Shown here piece after piece: positions 35,452-47,139 of a stretch of 64,000 nt of DNA. Under the pieces are notes generated by a model. That model was not told the origin of the DNA, ran no database searches, and saw nothing but the letters and a program-made list of their open reading frames with translations. Position 1 is the first letter of the stretch; every line of letters starts with the position of its first letter. The stretch is from Neofusicoccum parvum (lineage: Eukaryota > Ascomycota > Dothideomycetes > Botryosphaeriales > Botryosphaeriaceae): the NCBI GenBank assembly GCA_020912385.1, contig CP087220.1, positions 992,001 to 1,056,000 of the forward strand, written 5' to 3'. Made by a program: the position numbers and the translations under genes.

Positions 35452-38400
35452 TCACACACCCAACGGACCAAAAGCATTGTTGGTGCCGCCAATACGGCTG
35501 TCACCCCACATCATATACCTGCTAGACGTGCTCGTGGCGCTCCCCGCGGTCCCCGGCAGCGGTCTCTGAGCGTAGTTCGCGGCGCGCGGGAAATGCATGA
35601 CGTTCGCGTTGGCCAGGCCGGTGGCCGGGGTGATGTGGTCCCGGATGAAGTGGGCGGCGACCTGGCTCTGGCCGCCGGCGAAGCTGCTCAGCACGGACTG
35701 GGAGGTGGTCAGGTAGGTGGCGACGTTGGCGTCGGCGCGGGAGAGGTGGTTGTCGATCCAGTAGCACCACAGCGTGCGCAGGCCCCAGCTGGTCACGCCG
35801 GCGGGCTGGGCGACGGTGGTGGCGGGCTCGACGGCGCCGGCGGGCGCGCTGCCCCAGTTGTTGGCGGCGTCGAAGGCCGCGCAGATGGCCTCGACCTCGT
35901 TGCTCGGCCGCGTCCACCGCGGCTGGATGTCCGCGTGCTGCAGGTACTGGAACACCGACGCCGAGTTGCGCACGTCGCGCGTGGCGCTCAGCTGCGAGTC
36001 GGTGCCGGACGGCGGGCTGACCGCGTTGCCCTGCGCCCAGTTGCGCTTGACCGAGTTGACGTCCTGCAGGAGCACGGCGAGCTGGGCCCGTCCGGTCGCG
36101 CCGTTGCTCGAGCTGCCGAGCGCCACGGTGGAGACGTGGTCGAGCCAGTCCCAGTTGTTGCTGCCGTACTGGAACTGGACGCCGTCGTTGTCGCCCACCC
36201 CGAGCACTTGCTCTACCCACACCGTGTTGGCGGCCGTCCAGCCGGTTGGGAACGGGATCACGCCGCCGTTCGCGTAGATCTTGCGGGAGCCCGAGAGCCA
36301 CTCGAGGAACAGGGTGATTATTCCGACTTCGAGCACATGGTCCGTGGCGAATTTGCTGACGCTGATGCCGTCGACGGTCTTGTCGCTGTTTCTGATGCTG
36401 TTCTTGACTATGGCTGGAGTGCAGGCCGTGGTCCTGGCATTCTGTGGCATGTACCATCTGCACCCTTGTCAGCACGCAGTCCTTCAATCGCTGTGTTATC
36501 TCGGCTTACTTTGCAACCTGGAGATCAGTATTACTGATGCCGCACTGCGGGTATTCGGAGAACGGGTACTTTGTTCCTTGCCATGTATAATACTTCACCA
36601 CGTTGACTGCTCTCTTGGAGAGCGTAGCTGTCGTGCAGAGTGCATCTTCAGGTGGTGGGATGTACGGGCAAGTTGAATCGTCGCCGTCTCGTTCTACCAG
36701 CGCCCTCCTGGCCTTGGAGGATGCGTCGTCACTAACGTCATCTTCAGGCAGACCGATGGTGTAGCACAGCTCACATGCCTCACCAGGTGTTTCTCCGCCG
36801 CTTCCAGGGCATTTCTTGAACGAGTCGGGGATGGTGAACATCGCAGGGATAACATGGTTTTCCCGCTTGACCAGAGAGCCAGCAGGCTCAACGAGACTAA
36901 GGGCTGCTGGCAAGGCATTTCCCCATGGATCTAGAGATGGAACATATCTGGAATGATTGACGGCAACCAGATCCCGCGCCGGGTAAGGGGCATTGATAGC
37001 CAGTGTATCGCGCTTCGTCGGTTCTTGAGCAGGACAGATCTCGCCCTTGCCACCCGGTGTGATGTCCTTCGTGGGGATTTCTGCAATAGGAATTCTGGTA
37101 GTTCCACCCCAGCCGAACAAATCCGGTGCGGTGAGTTGGGCGTAGAGCTGAGCTTGTGCGTTGATGCCATATTTGAACGGACATGTGCTCTCGTCGCTCC
37201 CGGCTGCTGCCGTTGCGTAAAACACCATGGAGCCGTCGGCTACAAGGTTGACAGAGGCATCAGGGACCTTCCATCTTGCATCGAATACGATCCCAAACGT
37301 CACTGTAGGCTTCAGATGAATCTCAACCTGGCCTGATGCAGAGACCTCCCAGTTGAACTCAGGGGTGCCGAGTGTCTGTGACCCATCACGGTTAGGATCA
37401 TCGAGGGATTTGGGTTCATAGCCAGACTCTTGAGGATAGGTTTGCTGGGTCTCCCAAGAGGCTATATTGACTTGAGCATCCAAATGGCCAGCTACGACAA
37501 ATGATGCCGAGAGAGACCCGTACACCGCGATGTTCGGACCGACTGTTACGATTCCTGACTACCATCAGCATTTCGTTGTTTTAGTGATCTCGCTGACTTA
37601 CCAGGGATTCTGAAGGTTGCTCCAGGGAAATCATCCAGGCCAATCATCTTCTTGTCTCCTGAATCATAGGTCAAGGACGCAATTGCATCCAGTGAAAAAC
37701 TGGCAGTGACTGATCCCTTGTTCTTGAAGTACAGGTATGACTTGCTGAGGTCGGGAGGGAAGTCCAGTGTGGTTATTATTGTGATGCCGAAGCTTGTATC
37801 AACTTGCAGATGCGCTGAGATCTCTGCTTTGATATTTGCTTGTAACTGCACCCGGTATGTCAATGTCCTGTCTTTGGGTAGTTTTCAGGAAACACTTACG
37901 TTGGCTGGACCGACGGGGCAGGGTCCCCACTGCTCATCAACCAGGATTGCCGTGACCGTTTCGTCCACCTGGTGGTTGAGCTCTTCAGTGATTTTGGCCG
38001 TTCCAGTGGTGACCAGATTCTTCAGCCAGGAGATAACATCACTGCCAAACCACCGTTTGTGCAGCTCATGTTTCTCGAGGGCGCCAAAGTGGACATCATC
38101 CCGCCATTCATCTTCAAGCCAGCGTTTGTGATTCTTACCAACCTCTTCCAACGAGCGTTTGCGCTTTTTCTCTCCAGCCTTGTTGACGACGCTATCCCAG
38201 TAACCCTCCTCGTTGGAAAAGTCAATGCGCATCAGACTCTCGCCCAAGTCACGCGGGACTCTGGTGAAATCGTAGTCAAATGTAAAGTCATACACCTCCC
38301 GGCCAACGAGATCCCGCTTGTGAAGACGGTTCGGAAGCTCTTGGTTGCTTGAAACCGTCATGTTCTTTGCAACGGCATATTTACCCGGACCACACTAGAT

Positions 38401-41400
38401 TTGATTAGATTGGAGTTCTTACGATTGAGTGTTTGAGCACTTACTCCTTCAGGCATCTCTACAATTGTCCCAGGAACACCGTGGCCCAGATGGATCTTGT
38501 GGCAGTTGCTATCTTCCGAGTAGTCAGTGCAAACCATACGAACGGTTTGCTCATCCTCGCTAACGGCATCGAAGCAGTCAAAGACTTCCCAGTGGGAGCC
38601 ATCTCGCTTATCGAGTGACACTTGAACCTCGTCAGGAGAAGTGATGACCACAAATCCGAAGGCGGATTTCTATTCTCGTTAGACTTGGGCAGCATATGAA
38701 AGCATGACTGGATGCTTACATTCGGCTCTCCCTCTGTACCCTGGTCTTTTCCAGTCCCCCAAGTGTCATCAGTCTCAAGTTTGAATTCGGGGTCCGCATC
38801 AGCCTCGTCCGGAGCGTTCGGGAAGAGGTAGTCCAGCGGTACTGGCAGGAAGGGAGATTTGCCGCTAGCGGGATCACAGCAGAAAGCGCGCGTTCGTTCC
38901 AGGCTAAGAGAGTTTAGATACCATCGTAAAGAGGCTCCAGGGAAACTTACTGAGGGAAACAGTTCTGGCCCTCGCCATACTCGCTCTTCGCGAGCTCGAC
39001 TTGGTGTCCAGTAGCGCAGTGGTTGTCATCACAGCTGTCCTTGCCTTTGCCCGTGGTGCCCTGGGTTATGTTAGCAAAATGCTGTGTGATGAAAAGAGAT
39101 ACACTCACAGCCCACTCGCAATTCTTCCAGTTCTTGGCTTCCTCGTTAGAGCAGCAGAATAGCTTGCCGGCTTGGAGATCATATGAATCCAGCACCTCCG
39201 CCAAAGCCTCGCCAACCAGGCCAAAAAACTGCGAGAAGTCGGCGATGGTCTCCAGGAACGAGCCTTCGAACGTCATCAGCGTCTCATCCGACGAGCACGT
39301 ATCCTTCCAGCTGCAGTCGATCGACTTGGCCTCCGGAATGTCGCAGCAGTAGAACTTCAACCCGTCGTTGCAGTAATCACCGTCGCCCCACTTGTTCGAC
39401 TCCAGCGCCACCTGGCCGGGGTCGCACTGGCCATCGCACAGCGGCGCGCCGCCGTGCCACTCGCAGTTCTTGGGGTCGGGCGCCGCGTCGATGGGGCAGC
39501 ACAGCGTGCTGTCGGCGCTGTCGGAGTGGTAGCCGCCCCAGAAGCCGGTCGACTTGCCGCACGGTTGCTTCGTGATGGGGACCTCGCCCGGGTTGCAGCT
39601 GCCGCCGCACTCGGTGACGCGGCAGTCGCCGCCGCCGCTCTCCTCCCAGTAGCTGGCGTCGTCGGCCTCGCTGTTGAAGGTCTTGAGGCTGTTGGGGTAG
39701 AGCACGCCCCGGAGCGCCGCCAGGTCGCGCGTGTCCTGGTCGACCGCCCAGATCAGGAGACCCGCGAGCCCTTGCTCGTTGGCGAACTTGACTTTTTGCT
39801 GGAAGGTCTCTTGGTCGTCGTAGGAAACCCTAAGGACGTGGATCAGTACTTTTTACAGCTGATGAATACTGCGGTGAAGACTTACCATTGGTCTTTGTTC
39901 CAAGTAATGTACTTCACGGCGTTCTCTTTATCATGGTATGGCGCGACGTTGTAGGTGTCGATCACGTCCATGATCTCCTTGTAAGTCAGAGTTCCGGAAT
40001 TTTTCGAGCAGCCACCTGCATTGGCGCCGCCTTTGAAGAGACATCCAGGTTGCCAGCACTGCGAAGTATGAGCTAATGTTTAGCAGGGAAAGGGTAATTA
40101 CGGCACTCACAGAGGAATCCGCCAGCTGAAACGAGCGGCCGTAGAATCCCAGACCGAGATTGACCTTACCGGGGTCCACATCATTACGCCACAACAAGTC
40201 CAGGGACTGCTTGATCTCAGTCAAGTTTGTGTGGGCGAGCACATGGCTACCGATGGGATCCGAAGCATCCCAGACACCGTGCAGGTCATAGCTCATGAGG
40301 TTCATGAAGTCGACATGCTTCATCATGTTCGTCAAGTCGAACCACCGCAGGTACCAGTAGGACGTTGGGGCTGTGAATGACACCTCGTACTTCTCTGTCT
40401 GCTTGGCAATTGCTTCTTGGAGCTCCTTCATGAATTGTGTGTAGTTCACGCCGTCATCATCGTGGCCGCCGCGATCAGGAGCTCCAGGGTACTCCCAGTC
40501 GAAGTCGACACCGTCGAAGCCGTAGTGACGCATGAAAGAGAAAAGATTGTTGATGAACTTCTGTCGATTGGAGGCCGACGAGACCATGTTTGAAAATACG
40601 GGTTGGGTTGAGGTGTCGTTGTCGTTGAAGCTCCAACCCCCCAGGGAGATAGTTGCCTTGAGGCCCGAGTTGCGCTTTTTCAGAGCTGTGAAATCCGAGA
40701 ACAGTGATGCATCTACACCTTCCATGGGCGCAATCTCGAATGTGTCAGGAGTGATGTAGCCAAAAGCGAAGTTCAGATGCGTCAAGCTCTCAACGGGGAT
40801 GTCCTTGAAGTCCATGCCCTGGCAGCTCCGGTCGTGTGCCCAAGATTCGTAGTAGCCGATGATCCGTTTCTGCACATTGCCACTGGACTTGCCAGATTTT
40901 GGCTGGTCACAGTTGCTCTGACAGCCCTTGTCTGGGTCGTCACTCTTGGCGCAAAAGTCATCCGTCATTCCGCAGAAGCCGAACTCGCTGCAGCAGACAT
41001 TGAGAGGACACTCTGTGCCAGGCGTCTCGGCATATCTGCCACACTCAGCATGAGCGTCGCAGTTGCTCCAACAGACATCGTTGGGGGACTCTCCGTTGGT
41101 TCCGCAGGCGTCAGGTCCGTAGTTGCAGTATCCGGTGGCCTTGGGGCAACAAGCGCCGTTCTTGCACGGCTTAGTTTCTGAACATGAGTAGTCGTCGGCA
41201 TCTGCTGATTCTCTACGGAAGAGCTGCGGCACATTTGGGCACTTTTCGGGCGCAGCATCCCGAGACTTCACTGAGAAGTCAAAGTATGCCGGGAACGCGG
41301 GATTGTCGCAGGTGGGTTGCGCATGATGAGAGGGAGGTTTGGGGCCCGATGGAAAGGCGAGGACTTGATTTAGGAAAAGAGACAAGTAGAGAGTGAAAAA

Positions 41401-41436
41401 GGAAAGACTCATGAAGTGTAACTGGGTTGGCTTCAT
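35452..41436 (-). CDS. giant subgroup-C (killer-toxin-like) GH18 chitinase
   Basis: Ten exons: 41436-40111, 40058-39886, 39829-39109, 39060-38951, 38903-38720, 38669-38445, 38394-37900, 37845-37602, 37554-36510, 36457-35452; 1842 residues, all phases consistent. The start at 41436 gives a signal peptide (cleavage near 28); ATGs at 41412 and 41529 are alternatives. Cys-rich hevein-like/CBM18 modules lie at about 85-120 and 128-176. GH18 follows with SLGGW (264-268) and DGVDFDWE (308-315; catalytic acid Glu315). Residues about 565-790 hold four Cys-rich repeats built on a C-E/S-W pattern. The roughly 1050-residue remainder has no family I recognise. Dibasic Lys-Arg sites occur at 190-191, 939-940, 989-993, 1003-1004 and 1026-1027, with more further on. 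The architecture resembles fungal subgroup-C chitinases related to the yeast killer toxin alpha/beta precursor. Likely secreted, cutting chitin in competing fungi or in its own wall. Confidence 0.87.
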
Positions 41437-42415
41437 TTTGATCTGGGCGGAATGGCTAAAGAGCGGAGGGAGCAGAGAGCTCAGGAGTCTTGATGAGCAA
41501 GAGTGAGATGAGGCAGAGAAAGACTTCACAGATATGCTCTTCTCGGAGACGCAAAGCCTTGCCCGTGCAAATTTCCTCGACTATAGTGTCGGCTAACAGT
41601 GTCGATGCCAGGAGCTACCAAAGACAGACTACTTTTGCCAAAAGAAGCAACCAACACCGCTCACCTCAAGATCTCGTGGTGGCTGGAGCGGGGCAACAGA
41701 GGCAAAATGAAGTCCAAATTTGTTTTCAGCTTATTGTACAGGGTTTTCAGTTTCAGCTCCGTAGTACTATCGAAGGATTGCATTAGAAACAAAGAAAGAT
41801 AGAATCCTGCAGTCGGTGGTGGGACGTTGGGGGCTGAAAGGCGAGGAGATTGAGACAAAAGCATCACGGCCCGGGCCGGGTGTACTGATAGGGCTCTGAT
41901 AGCGTGTCATTTGACCTCTTGCGCAGGCATCGTGCAATTTGTGAAGTGGAGTGGGGCTATATCGCACAAGGCTCGGCAGCGAGGCTTACCCCCCATAAGG
42001 CGATTCTCAACCCTGCTAAGCATTACCGAGTGGCTTGCCAACACGAGCTTGCCGGAGCCGAGCCCTCGTTCCACCCCGGAATCTACCCGCAATAGGCAGC
42101 TCGGATGGAAAAACAACCCGCCCCCAAAGTCTTGATAGCATGCAGTGTGGTGGTACCTTGCAGCCATGCCGCTTCTCTACACGCCACAGTCGACTGGGGG
42201 CTACAATCCTACAGAAATGCCATTGAATTGGCCTGACCATGTTGGCCTGGCTGAGATAGACTCGAGGAAATGACTCTCTTGTTATTCCGTCTTGATTCCC
42301 CTTGCGATGCGGATTTGATCAAGCAAAGTAGAGGTGCATTCGTTCCTTTCCCGCTCGTCACACTGTGCAGCTTCGTCTTCAACATCTACCATCCACAGCC
42401 TCTTGCAGGTTCACT
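41437..42415. promoter_or_regulatory. shared divergent promoter of chitinase and LysM genes
   Basis: 979 bp between the two starts with no gene. GATA-type HGATAR motifs occur on the plus strand at 41797, 41886, 41897, 42133 and 42254, plus one on the minus strand near 41768. Two of them are 11 bp apart. About three would be expected by chance over both strands, so enrichment is modest. These could be sites for AreA-like nitrogen regulators. Confidence 0.4.
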
Positions 42416-45135
42416 ATGCCTCAAATGATACACTCTTTTCTCTTTCTTCTTACTTTCCTTGCGTTGCAGGCTTCTGCTTTGCAGATTTTCACCAATGCGT
42501 CTGTTCCGGCAAATGCTTCGCAAGCATGCGGAGATGCGTTGATGGCGAATATGCAATGCAATCCTGTCGTCTTCACGTTCAAGCCCGGCAACTACTACAA
42601 CGAGACTCTGCTCAAAGCCGCATGCACGTCGGACTGCGACTCGTCTCTGGCGTCTTGGGAAGCCGGTATTTTTGGCAGTTGCCACGACGTGCCATGGACC
42701 GATGCGTACAACGAAAGCGCTCCCATCGAGACCGTCCCAAATCTCGTTCGCTACAACTACAACCAGACGTGTCGAATGGACACGGGGAGATACTGCAATG
42801 CCGTGCTCGGGACTGCAGCATCGTCCGGTGATGGTGGAAACTCTTCGGCATGCGACCTCTGCGCTGTCAAGGCTCTCCAGTTCGCCGCGGGGTCACCGTA
42901 CTACGAGGGGCCGGTGCTGCAGGTGGAATCCGTCTATCAGAAGTACACATCTAGCTGTGGTGTCAGTAATTTACCCATGGCAACAACGACATTGCCTTTT
43001 CTGTAAGTGGTCTTTTCCGTCTATTCGATCGCCCAAATTAACGGTCCATAGGACGAGCACATCAACCACTGCTTCTCCGACGCCCACATGCGCTGGCAAA
43101 GCATACACCATTCAAGGTGGAGACGACTGCCATACCATCGCAAAGTCTCAGGGCATTGGCACCATGTGGCTCTTGACCGACAACAACCTGCCAGCTTGGT
43201 GTGGCGACTTCCCCACGACGGGAGACCTCTGCCTGGTGAACACCTGCAGCATATACACCGTGCAGCAAAATGACACATGTGACTCAATTGCGTCCGCAAA
43301 CAGCATATCGACGGTGCAGCTCCAGGCATGGAATCCGTCAATCAACGCAGGATGCAACAACCTGAACAGCAGCGTCGGGTATGAAATCTGCGTCGATGAG
43401 CCGGGCCAGAAGTACATCACGCCAAACGAGACCTTCACCGCCACTACTGCGACAACTGCGGCGCCGGTGCCTACAGATGTGGCTGACGGGACCAATACGG
43501 ATTGCGGACAGTACTACCAGGCCATCCCGGGCGACTACTGCAATCTGATCACAATCAAGTTCGGAATCAGTCTGACCGATTTCGTGTTCTTGAATCCTGG
43601 AATCAATGAAAAGTCAGTTGTCCACGTTGGCGTACACTAAGCACCCCCTCGACTAACAAGTTCGCAGCTGTACCAATCTCTTTGCGTATGAGAGCTACTG
43701 CGTTGAGGCGGTAGGAGACAGTACGTAGACGCGCGTGTCCCGTGATGGCTTCTCGCTGATCGAGCCGTTTTGCAGTAAACACGTACTCCGGCCGTCCGGG
43801 CTATGCCACAGCCACGCCGACATACTCTGTACGTTGCTCCAGATGAGCACCACGGCCTTTGCTGACATGCCTCCAGATGGTCCCCTGGGATAGCTGGCCC
43901 GATGCGACTTTCACGGCCAATACGACCACGTCAACCGGCCTGCCTCTGGCTTCCGGCACTCGTGGCGACTGCAACATCTACATGGACGGGGACGACTACC
44001 AGTTCCCGGATGCAGCGGTGGACAACACCACGCAATGCGACATTGTGGCGTCTTTCTGGGGCATCAGCGTGACCGATCTGACGTATTGGAATCCGTCACT
44101 TAATGCGTCATCTTCCAACTGCAGTTTGTCGAGCGGCCTCAGCTACTGTGCCGTATGGGTCGACATACCCTCGGCTGCAATTCCCACGGCAACCTCTGTA
44201 CCTATCAGAGTAAGTCTGCTCCATCCATCCTGTGACTCCAGCTGATTCTAACCAACCATCAGGACGGGGCGTCGGAGAACTGCACGTTCTACTACGACGT
44301 CGAAGCAGGCATAACGTGCCAGAACCTCCTCGACTACACCTGCCTCACGATCGCGCAGCTCTACGCTATGAATCCAGCCGTTGGCGCCGACTGCAGCGGT
44401 CTCTGGCTCGGTACGTGTCTTCAAAAGTCTTCTGAGCAGCATCTAACCAGACAGGCTACCAATACTGCGTCCGCACGCCCGACTACGTCGACCTGGTCGG
44501 CTGCAGCGACGACGACAACTCGACCACCACCACCACAACCGGCACCCTGACCCAGACGCCAACCACCGGCACGCAGACGGGCACCTCGGCCCCAGCCACG
44601 ACCGTCGCGCCCGGCCCAACGCAGACCGGACAGCCGTCCAACTGCAACGCGTGGTACATCGCGCAGTGTAAGCCGCCCGCCCCTCCCTCTCCGCCACCCA
44701 CCTGCTAACAGCGCGGCCGCAGCGGGCGACTCCTGCGCGTCGGTCGAGAACGCGTACCTGATCAGCGACGCGCAGTTCCTGGCGTGGAACCCGGCGGTGT
44801 CGGCCGACTGCTCGACGGGCTTCTGGGCCGGCTACGCGTACTGCGTCGGCACCGTGGACACGCCCGTGTCGACGCCGGCGACCAGCACGACGGCGGCAGC
44901 GACGACGACGACGAGCAGCGCGGCGCCGTCGCCGACGCAGGACAACAGCATCGTGAGCAGCTGCAACAGGTACGCGCAGGCGCAGGACGGCGACTACTGC
45001 TCGCTGTTCGCGGACGAGAACGCCATCACGGCGGCGCAGCTGTACGCGTGGAACGCGGTGCTCGGCAGCGACGGCAGCGGGTGCGACAGCGAGTTCTGGC
45101 TGGGCTACTGGTACTGCGTTGGTGTTGCGGCGTGA
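42416..45135 (+). CDS. secreted protein with seven LysM-like modules
   Basis: Eight exons: 42416-43002, 43052-43612, 43668-43720, 43776-43828, 43877-44209, 44263-44410, 44455-44667 and 44723-45135, giving 786 residues. The signal peptide ends near residue 22. An N-terminal Cys-rich domain of about 180 residues with several N-glycosylation sites comes first. Then come seven LysM-like modules of the fungal type, each with a YxVQxxDTC-like start and a WNPxI/V...C core; the fourth and fifth are the most divergent. Ser/Thr-rich linkers separate them, and no membrane anchor or catalytic domain is visible. LysM proteins bind chitin oligomers. Some hide them from host immunity or protect hyphae from chitinases. 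The gene is divergent from the chitinase, an arrangement reported for subgroup-C chitinases in other fungi. Confidence 0.88.
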
Positions 45136-45457
45136 TGGCGTGGGGGCTGAGCGCGAGGCGGACCGGATGGAGCAACAGCGCCGGGGAAGCTTGTACGGCT
45201 GGGCGGAAGAAGAAATAAGCTTGTTGCGGTGCTTAGCTGCGTGTCTTGCCGCCCGCCTACCCCTGCATAAGCGCCCGCGTGGTACTAAGTATATATATTC
45301 ACCCACCCGTACCCTCGCTTGTGACCTCCCGCTGCTGCCTGCCTGCCTGCCTACCAACCCGCCTGCCTACCCACCCGCCCACCTACCCACTAGCCACCAC
45401 CACCACCACCCACCATCACCTCTCACCCATCACCACCCACCCACCCACCCACACCGT
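45136..45457. other. leader/promoter region before the 422-residue unknown gene
   Basis: 322 bp with the 3' end of the LysM gene, then a strongly C-rich stretch described as a repeat. A TATATAT element lies at about 45289-45296, roughly 165 bp before the ATG at 45458. Confidence 0.45.
45333..45455 (+). repeat. imperfect CTGCC / CCACC / CACCCAC low-complexity run
   Basis: Imperfect tandem CTGC, CCAC and ACCC units fill the leader immediately before the start codon at 45458. Such pyrimidine/C-rich leaders are common in filamentous fungi; this one is unusually regular. Confidence 0.8.
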
Positions 45458-46726
45458 ATGTCCACCCTCCCCCCCCGCAAGCGCCTCCGCGCCACCCACC
45501 CCACCCCAACCTGGCACCACACCGCGCGCACCGACCACGCCGGCGCGCCCGCGCACACCCTCTGGCTCGGCACCACCGCCTCCCCTCCCTCCACCCCAGC
45601 GCACCAGCTATACGCTACCTTCCCCCTCACCGACGCCCTACCCTACGTCCGCCGGCTCGCCGCCGCCGACCTGCTGCCGCCGCCCGCGCGCTTCGACGTC
45701 TACGCCGCCGACGCGTTCGCCGACGTCTTCGCGTGCGTCGCGCATCAGCGGCGCGAGAGCGGGGGGCGCGGCGGGGCGGGGTTGGTGGTTGTGGTGACGG
45801 AGGAGGGGGCGGGGGAGGGGCCGTTGCTGGTGTGGTTTGAGAGGGGGGGGAGGGCGGAGGTGAGGGTGCCGGGGGACTTGGAGGGGGAGGAGGGAGGGGA
45901 GTTGGCGCTGGAGAGGGTGGAGGTGAGGGCGGTGAGGGTGCGGGATTGGGGGAGGGCGGAGGCGGAGCTGGCGAAGGTGGGGGTGGAAGAGGGTGGTGGG
46001 GATGGAGGTGAGGAGCCGACGGGTGGAGCGGAGGAGCGTGAGAGGGACGGAGAGGAGGGGAGTGGTGTGGAGGAGCTCCAGCTCGTCACGAAGCCCATCA
46101 CGGACAGCGCGGGCAAGCCTGCTGTCTCCGTGACGAATGCTCCGGAGGCTGAGGCTGAGGACCGCTGCGACCTGCACTACATCGTGTATGATCTGAACTC
46201 ATCCGATGACGGCCTTTCCAGCGTTGCAACGCTTTTCACGTCCACCCTCCTCAGCCACTGCGCCCCTGGCACCACCGCTCTGCTCGAATTTCATCCCGCA
46301 AGTAGCCTGGGTGCCAGTATCGAGCACTTCCGCCACGAGCAGCAAGCACGTCCCGAGCTCAACGTCGGCTATCTCTCTCAACCCAGCTCCGAATCCGGTC
46401 CCGTGTACCGTATCTTTCCCTCAAGCCCGGAGATCGAGGCAGGCATCGACAAGCACCGTGCCGCAACGCTAGGAGCAGGAATGCCGCTGTCCGGATTCAA
46501 GGTCTTCTTCGTAGCCTTGGAGAGCCACAGTTTTGCGCGCGAGGACAGCGTGCTCCTGGTCAGGGCCGATCCGGATTTTCCTGCGCTGAGGAAGCTGATG
46601 GGCAAGAATTCTGAGGAGGGTGAGGATGAGGCGGGCATGGGTGCTGTTGGAAGTGCGGTTGAGATTTTGGTGGGTAGACCACCGGGGATGGAAACTGTGG
46701 CGAAGAGACTGTGTGGAACATTATAA
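45458..46726 (+). CDS. hypothetical protein
   Basis: A single-exon frame of 422 residues from ATG 45458, the first Met after the C-rich leader. I do not recognise a domain. The N-terminus is basic (RKRLR, possible nuclear signal) and residues about 20-105 look globular. Residues about 105-205 are low complexity, Gly/Glu/Arg-rich, and encoded by an almost pure purine strand at about 45760-46060. The C-terminal 200 residues look like an ordered alpha/beta domain (begins CDLHYIVYDL). Codon quality is good at both ends, so it is probably real. The middle could hide an unrecognised intron, but no stop forces one. Confidence 0.6.
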   Translation: MSTLPPRKRLRATHPTPTWHHTARTDHAGAPAHTLWLGTTASPPSTPAHQLYATFPLTDALPYVRRLAAADLLPPPARFDVYAADAFADVFACVAHQRRESGGRGGAGLVVVVTEEGAGEGPLLVWFERGGRAEVRVPGDLEGEEGGELALERVEVRAVRVRDWGRAEAELAKVGVEEGGGDGGEEPTGGAEERERDGEEGSGVEELQLVTKPITDSAGKPAVSVTNAPEAEAEDRCDLHYIVYDLNSSDDGLSSVATLFTSTLLSHCAPGTTALLEFHPASSLGASIEHFRHEQQARPELNVGYLSQPSSESGPVYRIFPSSPEIEAGIDKHRAATLGAGMPLSGFKVFFVALESHSFAREDSVLLVRADPDFPALRKLMGKNSEEGEDEAGMGAVGSAVEILVGRPPGMETVAKRLCGTL

Positions 46727-47139
46727 TGTTTGTATTACGCAGAGAATGCTTTTCGTGTGGCAAATTCAAAGAAGTGCATCCATCATATTGTTTGGATTTC
46801 CAGATGAAAAAACCATGCTATGGGGAAAAGCCACCTCGACACGGTTTGTGAGATCAGACACCTTTGACTGACAAAATGAAAGAAAGCCTGCCATTCAAAA
46901 AGGACAAGTGAGGGGCTGCTGCTTGGATGAAAGGTGAAAGCAATCAAGGTTGTGATTGCAGGTGCTTAAAGCAATCTGTTTGCACGGGAGCAGTAGACAG
47001 CAAGGATAGCCGCATGATGTGATACTCCGCATGGTGATATGTCTCCAATGATATAAGTTCCGCCATTGCGCTGTTTGGATGGCACCAGACCACATCAAAT
47101 ACTTCCACTGAAGCAGTTTCTCACAACTTGTTCATCACC
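46727..47139. other. intergenic spacer
   Basis: 413 bp, lower GC than the genes, with the 3' end of the unknown gene and the promoter of the F-box-like gene. No element recognised. Confidence 0.5.

Noticed and set aside
35188..36537. 449-codon plus-strand frame
   Set aside because: Antisense to the last chitinase exons, whose phases and splice sites all agree.
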